Assembly (NCBI RefSeq): GCF_022655055.1
Contig: NZ_CP093384.1
Coordinates: 1,955,322 to 2,019,321, forward strand
DNA length: 64,000 nucleotides
From: Vagococcus sp. CY52-2
GTDB taxonomy: Bacteria > Bacillota > Bacilli > Lactobacillales > Vagococcaceae
Direction of reading: 5' to 3'
Shown: positions 1-8,848 of the stretch, in pieces
Numbering within the stretch: the stretch's first letter is position 1
How the letters are laid out: the number at the start of each line of letters is the position of its first letter
The notes under the pieces: generated by a model
Told to the model about the DNA's origin: nothing
Database searches by the model: none
Seen by the model: only the letters and a program-made list of their open reading frames with translations
Made by a program: the position numbers and the translations under genes

Positions 1-940
1 CTGGTTCTTCTAGTTCTACTGCCTCTTTGTTTAACTTGTTACTCTCATCCTTAGTAATCGTAAAATCTTTAGTAAATTGCCATTTTTTAGTACCCGATGT
101 TGCTAACAGAGATAACGTATATTTTCCTGGATTTAATCGCTCGTTATTCCACATAATAGGGTAGTCAAAATTAGAGTTAGGTGCCATCTCTAACCCCTTT
201 TTAGTATCACTTTTTAAAACCTCTTGTTTTCCTTTTTCAGTCACTTTGGCTTCTACTGTCATATCTCCAAACATAGTTGGTTCCGTATTCTGTAAATTAG
301 CTGTAACTGCTGTACGATAAGACACTAAATCAGGTTTTACCTCATTCAGTACCACTTCAGGTTTTACCGTTTCCTCACTTTCTCTTAACATAACCGCTTT
401 AACCAGTTGAAATTTATTAACAATTTTTACCCCTCCAGATGCGGAATTATCTGTTCCTTGTTCAGATTCAACCACATCTACCAAAAAACCACCGAGAATC
501 ATTCCTTTGAACGGCTCTTTAGGAACCGTCATCTCAAACCTAACCTCTTCGCTTTTACCAGCCGGAACGGTTACTTGCTTTTCCTTCTCAACCAAACTTG
601 TAAAAGGTATTTTTAGATTAGAATCGTACTTGTAATCTTTATCTTGTCTAGAGTAGTCAATAACACCATTTTGATTAGTAATAGCATTTGTTGGCGTCAC
701 TCGTAATGTTTTTTCCTCTTTGCCAGTGTTGCTCACAATCACTGTTAATGTTTCTTTTTGACTTGGTTCAACCAATAAATCATAATATGTTGCTTGCTTA
801 TCTATTTGGTTAGATACCGGTTTGACAGATATGGTATATGTCAAATCTTCATTTGAAGCATGCGCAACTTTTGTAAAAATAACTGGACTAGTCAATACAA
901 CCAATAGGCATACTCTTTTTATCAATTTTTTTAAATCCAT
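1..940 (-). CDS. DUF916/DUF3324 WxL-associated surface protein, 3' truncated by window edge
   Basis: An uninterrupted reading frame runs from an ATG at 940 off the left edge, giving 313 residues without a stop. Residues 1-28 are a Sec signal peptide (basic KKLIKR start, hydrophobic core, A-H-A cleavage region). After it comes a beta-rich DUF916-type domain with the family-typical TYYDLLVEPSQKETLTV and PFKGMILGGFLVD stretches, then a DUF3324-type region with the NPGKYTLSL stretch near residue 285. In this family a C-terminal membrane helix and basic tail follow; they would lie outside the window. Such proteins bind WxL-domain proteins and peptidoglycan in Lactobacillales and usually sit in multi-gene WxL clusters, so related genes are expected further left. 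The family call rests on motif memory, not a search. Confidence 0.8.
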   Translation of the reverse strand, partial: MDLKKLIKRVCLLVVLTSPVIFTKVAHASNEDLTYTISVKPVSNQIDKQATYYDLLVEPSQKETLTVIVSNTGKEEKTLRVTPTNAITNQNGVIDYSRQDKDYKYDSNLKIPFTSLVEKEKQVTVPAGKSEEVRFEMTVPKEPFKGMILGGFLVDVVESEQGTDNSASGGVKIVNKFQLVKAVMLRESEETVKPEVVLNEVKPDLVSYRTAVTANLQNTEPTMFGDMTVEAKVTEKGKQEVLKSDTKKGLEMAPNSNFDYPIMWNNERLNPGKYTLSLLATSGTKKWQFTKDFTITKDESNKLNKEAVELEEP

Positions 941-1351
941 TTTTTTACTCCTTCACCTATTTTTTTATAAAAGTTCAACTATCTTTTTATACAATACCCC
1001 CCCACAATAAAGAACAAAAAAAACAACTATTTCTGTATAAATAAATATTTAAATAGTTTTAACTGTATAAAAAAAATATTTAATATATAATTTTTCAAAA
1101 AAATATCTTATTTATATATATATATTACACTATTTTCATTTATTTTCCATTAATATACTATATAAAATAAAAAAGTAACAATAAGCATACTAAATAACAT
1201 ATAATAATTAACAAGTTTAATTTTTGAACTAGAACATATTTAAAAAAACGCCCATTGTTTTATTGAGCTATTTTAATTAAATAACCATTTTTTATTAAGT
1301 ATTCTGTATAAATATAAATAATTTACTCTTACAGACTATTTCTTTGATTAA
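941..1351. other. AT-rich intergenic region with CTGTATAA repeats
   Basis: About 410 bases of very AT-rich DNA with no credible reading frame. It holds the upstream region of the WxL-associated gene. The 13-mer TTCTGTATAAATA occurs exactly at 1031-1043 and 1302-1314, and a related AACTGTATAA lies at 1071. A C-run sits at about 1000-1006. No clear sigma-A promoter could be fixed by eye. Confidence 0.6.
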
Positions 1352-1636
1352 TTTTATTGTGGTAGTTACCAAGCGATTGCGAAAAAATTCTTAGGTGAAC
1401 AATATTATGATCGCTTCTTCTTAGAGTGGGATGATGAAACAAGAATCTATCAATTACTCGAAAAAGCGAGTCAAATTTTATCTAAAGAAAGATTATTACT
1501 CTCTCATCAATGTGAATTTGCTTCATGTGATTGTGGGAATGAATTAACCCAAGCACAACAATGGGCAAAAATCGACCAAGGACAAAAAATCGCGACACAC
1601 TTTTGGTCAGATAGCTACGTAAATCAGTATAATTAA
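1352..1636 (+). pseudogene. 5'-truncated relic of an unidentified gene
   Basis: An open frame of 94 codons runs directly from a TAA at 1349-1351 to a TAA at 1634-1636 and has no ATG, GTG or TTG codon near its beginning. The translation is well-mixed, protein-like sequence containing CEFASCDCGNEL and THFWSDSY, unlike the low-complexity translations of the AT-rich flank. Base composition rises sharply at about 1350, as if a gene had been cut by a deletion. A rho-independent terminator follows the stop. I do not recognise the family. The CxxxxCxC cysteines could suggest metal binding, but that is only a guess. Confidence 0.55.
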
Positions 1637-1642
1637 TCAGAA

Positions 1643-1686
1643 AAACTCCATGAAACCTAAATTACTGTTTCATGGAGTTATTTTTT
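1643..1686. terminator. Bidirectional rho-independent terminator
   Basis: A 13-bp perfect stem (1644-1656 with 1667-1679, arm AACTCCATGAAAC) is flanked by A-runs on the left and T-runs on the right. It can serve both the relic at 1352-1636 and the convergent dipeptidase gene. Confidence 0.85.
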
Positions 1687-3151
1687 ATAAATCTTTCTTA
1701 TGCTCTACTTTTGTTTTTTCAGTACTCTTAATGATTAAATCTTTGTTTAACTGTTTGTATCGATTTAGAGTATAATCAGAAAAACCTTTTGTTTGTTCGT
1801 TTAAGTAGTCTGGTAACTTTTCAGGATTTTCTTTGATGATTTTTTCAGCTTCTTTATCTGTCTTTTTCATCTCTTGTGTCAAATGGTTTCTAACTTCTTT
1901 TCTCACAGGTAACACTTGATCATTTTTAAATTCTGCATAATAAGGAACTGTCAAAACATTCGTCATACGATAATTCCAGTAAGCTGATTCTGCATCTGGC
2001 TTATCGGTTCCCATTTGATATTCTTTAGGTGTTTGCGTGATTCCTGAATAAAACGGTACATAAGAACTCGTATCAGGCACACCCATTGCTAACCAGTGAA
2101 TCCCGCTAATTTCCTCTGGCACATCGTTTCTAACTTGTAAGATATGCGACTCCATTGTTCTCGGTACGTTGATTGGTCGAAACTCTTCTGGTTTGCTTCC
2201 TGTATAGGTATCATTCTTAGTATTATTAAAATGATTTCTTAAAACAAATCCTACTTTTGCCACAGAAACTTTGTCATCTGGCTTTTTGAATAAATCAAAA
2301 CTATCATTTTTCAAATCTAATTTTTTTGCTTCAGAGGGCGTTAAAATTTGCTGTCCTATTAATGTACGTGGAATATTGTATTGAGCATCAGACTCTTTGT
2401 CTGCAAACACATCGCGAATCGACACATCTTCTACTTTATCCGCTAGTTTATTCTTTTTAATAAAGTCTTTCAACCCTTCTGAATACATCACATTATCTTT
2501 ATCATCCCAATCAATTTTTTGAATGGACAATGTATTGGCTATCACTGCATATTGATCATCTGGAACACGTACTGCCACCCACTCATGACCAGTCAATAAT
2601 TCCATATACCAAATATCGTTTTTATCTGAAAAAATAATCCCATTTGTCTCGGCAGAACCTTTCTCTTTTACAATATTCCCCAAGTATTCAACACCATGCT
2701 TAGCCGATGTTATATAAGGTAATACAACAGTCACAAGAGAATCTTCCGCTATACCGTCTTTTACATGAGGATCAATTTTTAAAACTTTTTCTTTTGTTGT
2801 TGCTGATTCAGTCGCACTCATTGTAATATTTTTACTATTGATACCTGCTGACTCATACAATCCTTCAGAGTCATCCCACTCCGGCGTTGCTGTGTACTTC
2901 ATTTGCTCTTTAGGTAATGTCATTTTAAAGCCATTGCCTTTAGAAACGTACTCTCTTTCATTTGAATTTTCAGGACGAACGTAAAAATGTTTAGCCCAAG
3001 CAGTCCCCATGTCTTCATTTCTTGCTATCAATGTCGAGCCATCAACTGATGCATCTTTACCAACTAACACCGTTGTACACGCTTGCACAGAGGTTGGTAT
3101 ACTTAACGCTAGTGCCACAAAACCTATAACTCCTGTTGCCTTTTTTATCAT
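1685..3151 (-). CDS. Secreted C69-family dipeptidase (PepD-like)
   Basis: 488 residues from the chosen ATG at 3151, which has a GAGAGGAG ribosome site 7 bases upstream. ATGs at 3157 and 3205 are in frame but badly spaced. Residues 1-24 form a signal peptide ending in S-V-Q-A, and Cys25 follows at once in the CTTVLVGKDASVDGS motif. In C69 peptidases this cysteine is the N-terminal nucleophile exposed by processing. The R-N-E-D motif soon after is also typical. Expected role: Ntn-hydrolase cleavage of dipeptides, here outside the cell. The gene stands alone between two terminator-like hairpins. Fairly sure of the family; substrate unknown. Confidence 0.88.
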   Translation of the reverse strand: MIKKATGVIGFVALALSIPTSVQACTTVLVGKDASVDGSTLIARNEDMGTAWAKHFYVRPENSNEREYVSKGNGFKMTLPKEQMKYTATPEWDDSEGLYESAGINSKNITMSATESATTKEKVLKIDPHVKDGIAEDSLVTVVLPYITSAKHGVEYLGNIVKEKGSAETNGIIFSDKNDIWYMELLTGHEWVAVRVPDDQYAVIANTLSIQKIDWDDKDNVMYSEGLKDFIKKNKLADKVEDVSIRDVFADKESDAQYNIPRTLIGQQILTPSEAKKLDLKNDSFDLFKKPDDKVSVAKVGFVLRNHFNNTKNDTYTGSKPEEFRPINVPRTMESHILQVRNDVPEEISGIHWLAMGVPDTSSYVPFYSGITQTPKEYQMGTDKPDAESAYWNYRMTNVLTVPYYAEFKNDQVLPVRKEVRNHLTQEMKKTDKEAEKIIKENPEKLPDYLNEQTKGFSDYTLNRYKQLNKDLIIKSTEKTKVEHKKDL

Positions 3152-3205
3152 TTTCATTCTCCTCTCAGTTGCCATCATAGTAGCACCTAAAGAAAGCGTA
3201 TACAA

Positions 3206-3828
3206 CGAAATAAAGATGAGTTTAATTATACTTTCACAATATTAACTATAAATTTCATGTTCTTTTAATAGTAAAAAGAATTACCGAATAAACGCTGGTA
3301 AAGTCGCATTTATAATGACTATAAGCATTGGATTTTATAGTAAAAAAGACATCGTTTCAAATGACGATGTCTTTTGACTATTTACCTTTGAGTATTAAGT
3401 TTATACTTATAATTTATATTATTAAATTAATAGTAAAAAAATTTTCTAAATTCATACTTTAATTCTAAAACACTTCATAATCATAATATATTCATCTCTA
3501 GTCAGATGAACGCTAACTGTCTTAATCAAACCCAAGATAAATTTTCTTAGCTACATTCTTTTCTTTTTTAAACTCGTTAACAAGTTCTAAACAAAAAATC
3601 TTTTCAAAATCATCTGTAAAAATAACTAATTTATTTAAAAATAACTTTTTCAAATTTACCAAATGGAATCTATAGAAAATAGACAGATACTTTTTTTAAT
3701 CTTGCATATATCCCATTATGCTTGAATCTCATTACCACCACCAAATGGATTCCATTTATTGATAATAAGCTAGTCTGAATCTATAAATTTGTATTATACT
3801 ATTCAAAGCAAACAAAACCATGTTCAAC
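3206..3828. other. Intergenic region, mostly featureless
   Basis: About 620 bases without a credible gene. One hairpin with an 11-bp stem (3345-3374, arm AAAGACATCGT) is flanked by A- and T-runs and could end transcription in either direction. A short minus-strand frame (about 3530-3700, no start codon) gives a lysine- and phenylalanine-rich peptide that I could not place. The dipeptidase promoter should lie just right of 3151. Confidence 0.5.
3345..3376. terminator. Hairpin terminator in intergenic region
   Basis: Inverted repeat AAAGACATCGT / ACGATGTCTTT with a short loop, preceded by an A-run and followed by TTTT. No gene ends immediately beside it, so its client is unclear. Confidence 0.5.
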
Positions 3829-3860
3829 AAAAAAACACCCTCCAAAAACGGAGAGTGCTT
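3829..3860 (-). terminator. Terminator of rplM-rpsI
   Basis: On the minus strand the AGCACTCTCC arm pairs with GGAGGGTGTT (with G-U pairs) and is followed by a T-run. It lies about 25 bases after the rpsI stop. Confidence 0.85.
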
Positions 3861-3882
3861 TGGTATTCTGTATAAAAACGAA

Positions 3883-4275
3883 TTAACGTTTTGAGAATTG
3901 AGATGCTTTACGAGCTTTTTTAAGACCTGGTTTTTTACGTTCAACCATACGAGCGTCACGTGTTAATAATCCTTCACGTTTAAGAGCTCCACGGAAGTCA
4001 GGATCTACTTGTAATAATGCACGAGCAATACCATGACGAGTTGCGCCAGATTGTCCTGCATATCCACCACCATTAACGTTTACGAAAACGTCATATGCGC
4101 CTTTTGTTTCAGTTAAAACAAGAGGTTGCATAATTACTTCACGTAAATCAGCATGTGGAATATATTCTTCGATGTCTTTGTTGTTCATAACTACTTTACC
4201 TGTTCCAGGTACTAAGCGTACGCGAGCAACAGATTTTTTACGACGGCCTGTGCCGATATATTGTACTTTAGCCAA
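3883..4275 (-). CDS. rpsI: 30S ribosomal protein S9
   Basis: 130 residues, the usual length. The N-terminal [16 protein letters not shown] stretch, the central [19 protein letters not shown] motif and the basic tail ending in SKR are diagnostic of S9. The tail is the part known to reach the P-site tRNA in the 30S head. The gene follows rplM by 13 bases, within which lies its GGAGG ribosome site, so the pair is co-transcribed as in other bacteria. The terminator at 3829-3860 ends the unit. Confidence 0.97.
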   Translation of the reverse strand: MAKVQYIGTGRRKKSVARVRLVPGTGKVVMNNKDIEEYIPHADLREVIMQPLVLTETKGAYDVFVNVNGGGYAGQSGATRHGIARALLQVDPDFRGALKREGLLTRDARMVERKKPGLKKARKASQFSKR

Positions 4276-4288
4276 TCTATTTTCCTCC

Positions 4289-4732
4289 TTAAATTAGGTT
4301 TGTAATGTCTAATACTTCTGGTTTTTGAGCTTGTTGTTGATGTTCGCTTCCACCATAAACGAATAATTTAGACCATTGTTTACGTCCTAAAGTATTCTTT
4401 GGTAACATACCTTTGATAGAATTTTCAACTAAACGACGAGAGTTTTTATCACGTAGTTCACCAGCAGTGATAGATTTCAAACCACCTGGATGTTGGCTGT
4501 GACGGTAATATACTTTGTCAGTTGCTTTTTTACCAGTTAATTTTACTTTATCAGCATTAATTACAATTACATAATCACCAGTATCCACATGTGGTGTGAA
4601 TGTTGGTTTATTTTTTCCACGTAAGATAGATGCTACAACTGTTGATAGACGTCCTAAAGGAACATCTGTTGCATCCACTACATACCATTTACGATCTACT
4701 TCGCCATTTTTGGCCATATATGTTGTACGCAT
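4289..4732 (-). CDS. rplM: 50S ribosomal protein L13
   Basis: 147 residues from the ATG at 4732, matching the family. This start has a GGAGGAAAAA ribosome site, whereas the frame continues 40 codons further upstream into the leader and promoter, which cannot be coding. The [17 protein letters not shown] and [14 protein letters not shown] stretches are typical of L13, an early-assembling 50S protein. It is the first gene of the rplM-rpsI operon, preceded by a strong promoter and a structured leader of the L13-autoregulation type. Confidence 0.97.
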   Translation of the reverse strand: MRTTYMAKNGEVDRKWYVVDATDVPLGRLSTVVASILRGKNKPTFTPHVDTGDYVIVINADKVKLTGKKATDKVYYRHSQHPGGLKSITAGELRDKNSRRLVENSIKGMLPKNTLGRKQWSKLFVYGGSEHQQQAQKPEVLDITNLI

Positions 4733-4759
4733 GGGTGTTTTTCCTCCAATTTTCTTCTG

Positions 4760-4809
4760 TTGTTTGACATAACACAATAAGTTTCCGGGGCTCATCGTGG
4801 GGCAAACAA
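4760..4809 (-). promoter_or_regulatory. L13-type structured leader RNA
   Basis: In the minus-strand transcript TTGTTTG (from 4809) pairs with CAAACAA (ending 4760), and inside it CACGAT pairs with ATTGTG. The hairpin lies between the promoter and the rplM ribosome site. A leader of this kind (Rfam L13 leader) is known upstream of rplM-rpsI in Firmicutes and is thought to bind L13. I matched it by position and pairing, not by covariance model. Confidence 0.65.
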
Positions 4810-4820
4810 TACCACTAACC

Positions 4821-4849
4821 ATATTATCCTTATTTTGTTGATATGTCAA
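4821..4849 (-). promoter_or_regulatory. rplM-rpsI promoter
   Basis: TTGACA (4844-4849), a 17-base spacer, and TAATAT (4821-4826) on the minus strand: a near-consensus sigma-A promoter. It sits only 12 bases beyond the truA stop, so rplM-rpsI is transcribed independently of truA. Confidence 0.85.
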
Positions 4850-4860
4850 CAAAATTCATA

Positions 4861-5625
4861 TTATTTATGACACTTTTTCTCGCCGTTATAATCGACTTTC
4901 ATTAAAAATAACCCCTCTGGTTGAGCAGTTGGTCCTGTCATTTTCTTGTCTTGGTTCGCTAGGGCACGTTGTATAGCGTCTTCTGGCAGTTGTCCATTTC
5001 CTATTTTTAATAACGTCCCAACAAGCATGCGCACCATTTTATATAAAAATCCATTTCCCTTAAAAATAAATAATAATTCATCTTCGCCAACTTCTTCTAT
5101 TGTCACGCTGTAAACAGTTCGTGTCTTATCTTCCACAGAACTTCCTGTCGCGCAAAACACGCTAAAGTCATGTTCTCCTTCAATAAAACGTACGGCACGC
5201 CTCATAGACTCTAAATCAAGCTCATAACGATAGTGTGCTGCGTACAATCGTTTAAATGGATTGGGAGATTTACCTGTATCAACATGATAGTGGTATTCTT
5301 TACCTGTCGCCAAGTATCTCGCATGAAAATCTTCTGTCACTTCTTCAATCGATAAAATACTAATATCCTCTGGTGTTTGAGTATCCAGTGCAAAACGTAA
5401 TTTTTCAACCTCTCGTTTTTGTGGCAAATCAAAATGGATCACCTGACCGACTGCATGAACCCCTGAGTCCGTTCTACCAGACGGATGGATTGTCACAGGC
5501 TTTCCACTGTTTAATCGCTTTAGAGTGGCTTCTATGACCTCTTGGATGGTCACAGCATTAGGTTGAATCTGAAATCCCGCATAGTTTGTTCCATCATAAC
5601 TAATAATGGCTTTATATCTTGTCAT
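4861..5625 (-). CDS. truA: tRNA pseudouridine synthase A (positions 38-40)
   Basis: 254 residues, normal for TruA. The catalytic aspartate is Asp53 in the GRTDSGVHA motif. The ISYDGTNYAGFQIQP N-terminus and the FLYKMVRMLVGTLLKIG stretch near residue 200 are also family signatures. The enzyme isomerises uridines 38-40 in the anticodon stem-loop of many tRNAs. It follows the ECF transporter genes, as is common in Lactobacillales, but a terminator hairpin at 5655-5678 separates it from ecfT, so expression may be partly read-through. Confidence 0.96.
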   Translation of the reverse strand: MTRYKAIISYDGTNYAGFQIQPNAVTIQEVIEATLKRLNSGKPVTIHPSGRTDSGVHAVGQVIHFDLPQKREVEKLRFALDTQTPEDISILSIEEVTEDFHARYLATGKEYHYHVDTGKSPNPFKRLYAAHYRYELDLESMRRAVRFIEGEHDFSVFCATGSSVEDKTRTVYSVTIEEVGEDELLFIFKGNGFLYKMVRMLVGTLLKIGNGQLPEDAIQRALANQDKKMTGPTAQPEGLFLMKVDYNGEKKCHK

Positions 5626-5654
5626 TCACTTTATCTCCTTTATTTTTTCCAATG

Positions 5655-5678
5655 AAAAAACGAGGCACAAGTCCTCGC
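5655..5678 (-). terminator. Terminator-like hairpin between ecfT and truA
   Basis: The minus-strand arm GCGAGG pairs with CCTCGT around a 7-base loop, followed by a T-run. It lies just after the ecfT stop. Confidence 0.7.
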
Positions 5679-5688
5679 TTTTAATGTC

Positions 5689-6486
5689 TTAATTTCTAAC
5701 TAGTACCAGTACAATCGTCAATACGACAAATGACAACATAGCTAGTGTATCGGTTTTATTCCAGTTTAGAACACGATATTTCGTACGGCCTTCGCCACCA
5801 CGATAACCACGTGCTTCCATCGCAATCGCTAATTCTTCAGCTCGGTTAAAACTACTTACAAATAACGGAATCAGAAGTGGCACAATAGCTTTCATCTTAT
5901 CCATTAAGTTTCCTTCGCCAAAATCAACCCCACGAGCACGTTGCGCATTCATGATTTTTTCTGTTTCATCCATCAACGTTGGCACAAAACGCAACGCAAT
6001 AGATAACATCAATGAAATTTCATGCGCTGGAAATTTTACTTTTTCCAACGGTCTAAGCAAATACTCAATCGCATCTGAAAGTGATAATGGGGGTGTGGTT
6101 AGCGTTAAAAGTGTCGACATAAAAATAATCAACACAAAACGTGTAAAGATAAAGAACCCATTGACCAAACCGAATTGGCTAATGCTTATCCAACCCCACT
6201 CAAAGTACACATGTCCCCCACGCGTAAAGAGTACCTGGAGTCCCACTGTAAATAAAATCAACCAAATTAATGGTTTCACTCCTTTAAGGAAGAAACTTAG
6301 TTTAATCTTTGATAACCAAATACAAAATAGCGTGAAAGCAAACATCACACCAAATGATAAAAAGTTATTACAAATAAAGATAATCCCAATAAAGTAAAAA
6401 CTAGCGATTAATTTGGCACGAGGATCCATACGATGAACCACTGAGTTACCTGGTATGTATCGACCCAAAATTAATTTATTCATCAT
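5689..6486 (-). CDS. ecfT: Energy-coupling factor transporter transmembrane protein EcfT
   Basis: 265 residues from the ATG at 6486 (an ATG at 6483 is equally possible; both overlap the end of ecfA2, implying translational coupling). Several hydrophobic helices are interrupted by a cytosolic region carrying the two Ala-Arg-Gly motifs, AQRARGVD and AMEARGYRG, which are known to couple EcfT to the two ATPases. EcfT is the shared membrane scaffold of group II ECF transporters, which pair with various substrate-binding S components for vitamins and metals. No S component is encoded here, as expected for a shared module. Confidence 0.95.
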   Translation of the reverse strand: MMNKLILGRYIPGNSVVHRMDPRAKLIASFYFIGIIFICNNFLSFGVMFAFTLFCIWLSKIKLSFFLKGVKPLIWLILFTVGLQVLFTRGGHVYFEWGWISISQFGLVNGFFIFTRFVLIIFMSTLLTLTTPPLSLSDAIEYLLRPLEKVKFPAHEISLMLSIALRFVPTLMDETEKIMNAQRARGVDFGEGNLMDKMKAIVPLLIPLFVSSFNRAEELAIAMEARGYRGGEGRTKYRVLNWNKTDTLAMLSFVVLTIVLVLVRN

Positions 6487-7354
6487 CTGAAAGCACCTGC
6501 CTTTTCTCAAGTATCGGTAAAAGCTCTTCAGATAATTCTTCTGCAGTTAGTGGCAAGCGACTAAATTCCATGCCCTTTGCCATTAAATCAAAAGCAAATT
6601 CTGTCGCTGTTGGAACGCCTAATTGTTTTTCACGTAACCATTTTACATCATTGAAAATATCACGTGGATGTCCTTGTTTTTGGATGTTTCCTTTTTCAAG
6701 AACCACCATAAAATCAGCATACTCAGCCACATCATCCATTAAATGCGTCACTAAGATAATGCCAATCCCTCTTTCCTTATGTAGACGATAAAACATATCC
6801 ATCATGTCTTTTCTACCCTTAGGATCAAGTCCAGCTGTTGGCTCATCTAAAATCAACACTTCAGGTTCCATTGCCAAAACTCCCGCAATGGCCACACGTC
6901 GCATTTGTCCTCCTGAAAGATCAAACGGGGAGCGCTCAAGATAGCTATCATCTAGACCAACAAGTTTTAACATTTCACTAGCTAAACGTGCACTTTCTTC
7001 TTCAGACACACCAAAATTTTTCGGACCAAAGGCTATATCCAAAGCAACTGTTTCATCAAATAATTGTGATTCAGGAAATTGGAACACAATTCCTACTTTT
7101 TTACGAATTGGCTTCAAATTTTTATTGCTAGTCTCAGGAGTAATCACTCGGTCTCCAATATATACTTTCCCACTTGTTGGTTTTAGTAATGCATTCAAAT
7201 GTTGCAACAAGGTTGATTTCCCACTACCAGTATGACCAACAATCGCACTGTAGCTATTACTTGGAATGTCTAAGTCAATATCAAACAAAACACGTTGCTC
7301 AAATGGGCTATTAGGTTGATACGTAAAGTCTACTTTCTCAAACCGTATGTCCAT
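6476..7354 (-). CDS. ecfA2: ECF transporter ATP-binding protein EcfA2
   Basis: 292 residues from the ATG at 7354 (an ATG at 7360 is in frame and cannot be excluded). ABC ATPase with Walker [11 protein letters not shown]-loop VFQFPES, signature LSGGQMRR and Walker [13 protein letters not shown], then the H-loop VTHLMDD. The extended C-terminal region is typical of EcfA2. It overlaps both ecfA1 upstream and ecfT downstream. It forms the heterodimeric motor with EcfA1 on the cytoplasmic face of the membrane. Confidence 0.95.
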   Translation of the reverse strand: MDIRFEKVDFTYQPNSPFEQRVLFDIDLDIPSNSYSAIVGHTGSGKSTLLQHLNALLKPTSGKVYIGDRVITPETSNKNLKPIRKKVGIVFQFPESQLFDETVALDIAFGPKNFGVSEEESARLASEMLKLVGLDDSYLERSPFDLSGGQMRRVAIAGVLAMEPEVLILDEPTAGLDPKGRKDMMDMFYRLHKERGIGIILVTHLMDDVAEYADFMVVLEKGNIQKQGHPRDIFNDVKWLREKQLGVPTATEFAFDLMAKGMEFSRLPLTAEELSEELLPILEKRQVLSDDE

Positions 7355-8169
7355 AGCCATTCCACCAATCCTTCCCTTGTCAAATACTCATTTGGTACAT
7401 TAATTCCTTTTTTACGCAATGACGCTTTTAATTTTTCGGGAAATGGTATATCTAACCCCATCCCAATTAATGCTTCACCATGAGAAAATATTTCCTCCGG
7501 TGTTCCTTCATGGATAATCTCACCTTGCTTCATCACAAGAACACGATTAGCATAAGCAGCTTCATCAATATCATGTGTAATCGAAATAACTGTTAAATTT
7601 GTTTCTTCTTTCAATGCACGAATCGTTTCAATCACATCTTGTCTACCTTGTGGATCAAGCATGGAGGTTGCCTCATCTAAAATAATCACGTCAGGTGCTA
7701 AAGCAATCACCCCTGCAATAGCAACACGTTGCTTTTGTCCACCTGATAGTCTAGCTGGCTCTTTTATCTTAAAATCAGACATACGAACTCTCTCAAGCGC
7801 GTTGTTGACCCTTACAATCATTTCATCACGAGGAATTCCTTGATTTTCTAAACCAAAAGCCACATCATCTTCAACTGTTGAGCCGACAAATTGGTTGTCA
7901 GGATTTTGGAATACCATCCCAACCATTTTACGAATGTCCCAAATATTTTCTTCCGTTAACAACTCTCCATTAACTTTTATTTCGCCAGATTCCGGTGAGA
8001 TTAAACCATTAATGGTTTTTGCTAAAGTAGATTTACCTGACCCATTATGACCAATTAACGCTACCCATTCACCTTTATTAATGGTAAGTGATACATCATT
8101 TAACGCTTTATGTTCCTGTCCATAATATTGGAAGGATATATTATTTAATTCAATTAAGGGATTTTTCAT
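7330..8169 (-). CDS. ecfA1: ECF transporter ATP-binding protein EcfA1
   Basis: 279 residues from the ATG at 8169, which has an AAGGAAGG ribosome site 7 bases upstream. The frame extends 29 codons further, but that part is low-complexity. Walker [10 protein letters not shown], signature LSGGQKQR, Walker [13 protein letters not shown] and H-loop ITHDIDE are all intact. As in many Firmicutes, the ecfA1-ecfA2-ecfT unit follows rplQ directly. Here a structured RNA ending in a T-run lies between them and may end most alpha-operon transcription. Confidence 0.95.
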   Translation of the reverse strand: MKNPLIELNNISFQYYGQEHKALNDVSLTINKGEWVALIGHNGSGKSTLAKTINGLISPESGEIKVNGELLTEENIWDIRKMVGMVFQNPDNQFVGSTVEDDVAFGLENQGIPRDEMIVRVNNALERVRMSDFKIKEPARLSGGQKQRVAIAGVIALAPDVIILDEATSMLDPQGRQDVIETIRALKEETNLTVISITHDIDEAAYANRVLVMKQGEIIHEGTPEEIFSHGEALIGMGLDIPFPEKLKASLRKKGINVPNEYLTREGLVEWLWTYGLRK

Positions 8170-8291
8170 TTTACTGCCTTCCTTAAATAACGTCATTTTA
8201 ATTTTTAAAAAATGCTTCTTTCTAAACTCAAACTTTTTGAGGATACAAAGAAACATTTTTATGTATAATAACCATTTATCATAAATGATGA

Positions 8292-8420
8292 TATAAAAAA
8301 AGCACTTTATATGATGAGCGCAAGTCCTCTATCACAAGAGACAGAGGACTGCACCGAGCTAGACTCGGAGAAAACTCTCCAACATCATAACACTCTAAAA
8401 AGATCATCTATAAAGTGATG
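8292..8420 (-). ncRNA. L17 downstream element (L17DE)-like structured RNA
   Basis: Starting 13 bases after the rplQ stop, the minus-strand transcript can fold into a long outer stem (CACTTTATA at 8409-8417 with TATAAAGTG near 8302-8311, extended by GATGAT/ATCAT). This encloses three hairpins: GGAGAG/CTCTCC, CCGAG/CTCGG and AGTCCTCT/AGAGGACT. The outer stem ends in a T-run, so the element also serves as a terminator. A conserved RNA of this description, the L17 downstream element, is known after rplQ in Lactobacillales; its function is unknown. Identification is by position and architecture only. Confidence 0.75.
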
Positions 8421-8432
8421 CAATTATCAAAA

Positions 8433-8819
8433 TTAAACAAGTTCAATGATAACCATTGGTGCTGCGTCTCCACGGCGTTGTCCTTTTTTAAGGATACGTG
8501 TGTAACCACCTTGACGGTCAGCATAACGAGGTCCTAAGTCATTGAATAATTTTTGTAAAGCACTTTCTTCAATGATAGTTTCTTCTTTTTCGTCTAAACG
8601 AGCATCTAAGTATTCGTTTCTTACGAATGCTGCTGCTTGACGACGAGCATGAAGATCCCCACGTTTACCTAAAGTAATCATTTTTTCAGTTGTTGAACGG
8701 ATTTCTTTTGCACGAGCTTCAGTTGTCTCAATGCGTTCATTGATAATTAAATCAGTTGTTAAATCACGTAACATTGCTTTTCGTTGGCTGCTTGTGCGAC
8801 CTAATTTACGATAACTCAC
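8433..8819 (-). CDS. rplQ: 50S ribosomal protein L17
   Basis: 128 residues starting with GTG at 8819 after an AAAGGAGGG ribosome site. The [20 protein letters not shown]-terminus and the C-terminal [17 protein letters not shown] stretch are standard for L17. It sits near the peptide exit tunnel in the 50S subunit. This is the last gene of the alpha operon after rpoA, 29 bases away. The downstream RNA element at 8292-8420 may have a regulatory or terminating role for this gene. Confidence 0.97.
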   Translation of the reverse strand: MSYRKLGRTSSQRKAMLRDLTTDLIINERIETTEARAKEIRSTTEKMITLGKRGDLHARRQAAAFVRNEYLDARLDEKEETIIEESALQKLFNDLGPRYADRQGGYTRILKKGQRRGDAAPMVIIELV

Positions 8820-8848
8820 GTCGTGTTCCCTCCTTTAATCGGTTTAGA

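Noticed and set aside
3009..3245. Plus-strand frame opposite the dipeptidase signal region
   Set aside because: It is antisense to a well-supported gene, lacks a ribosome site and has no recognisable content.
3530..3700. Short minus-strand frame rich in Lys, Phe and Leu
   Set aside because: No start codon or ribosome site, and low-complexity AT-rich codons; could be a relic but there is no support.
4733..4852. N-terminal extension of 40 codons on rplM
   Set aside because: It covers the promoter and structured leader; the family start is at 4732.
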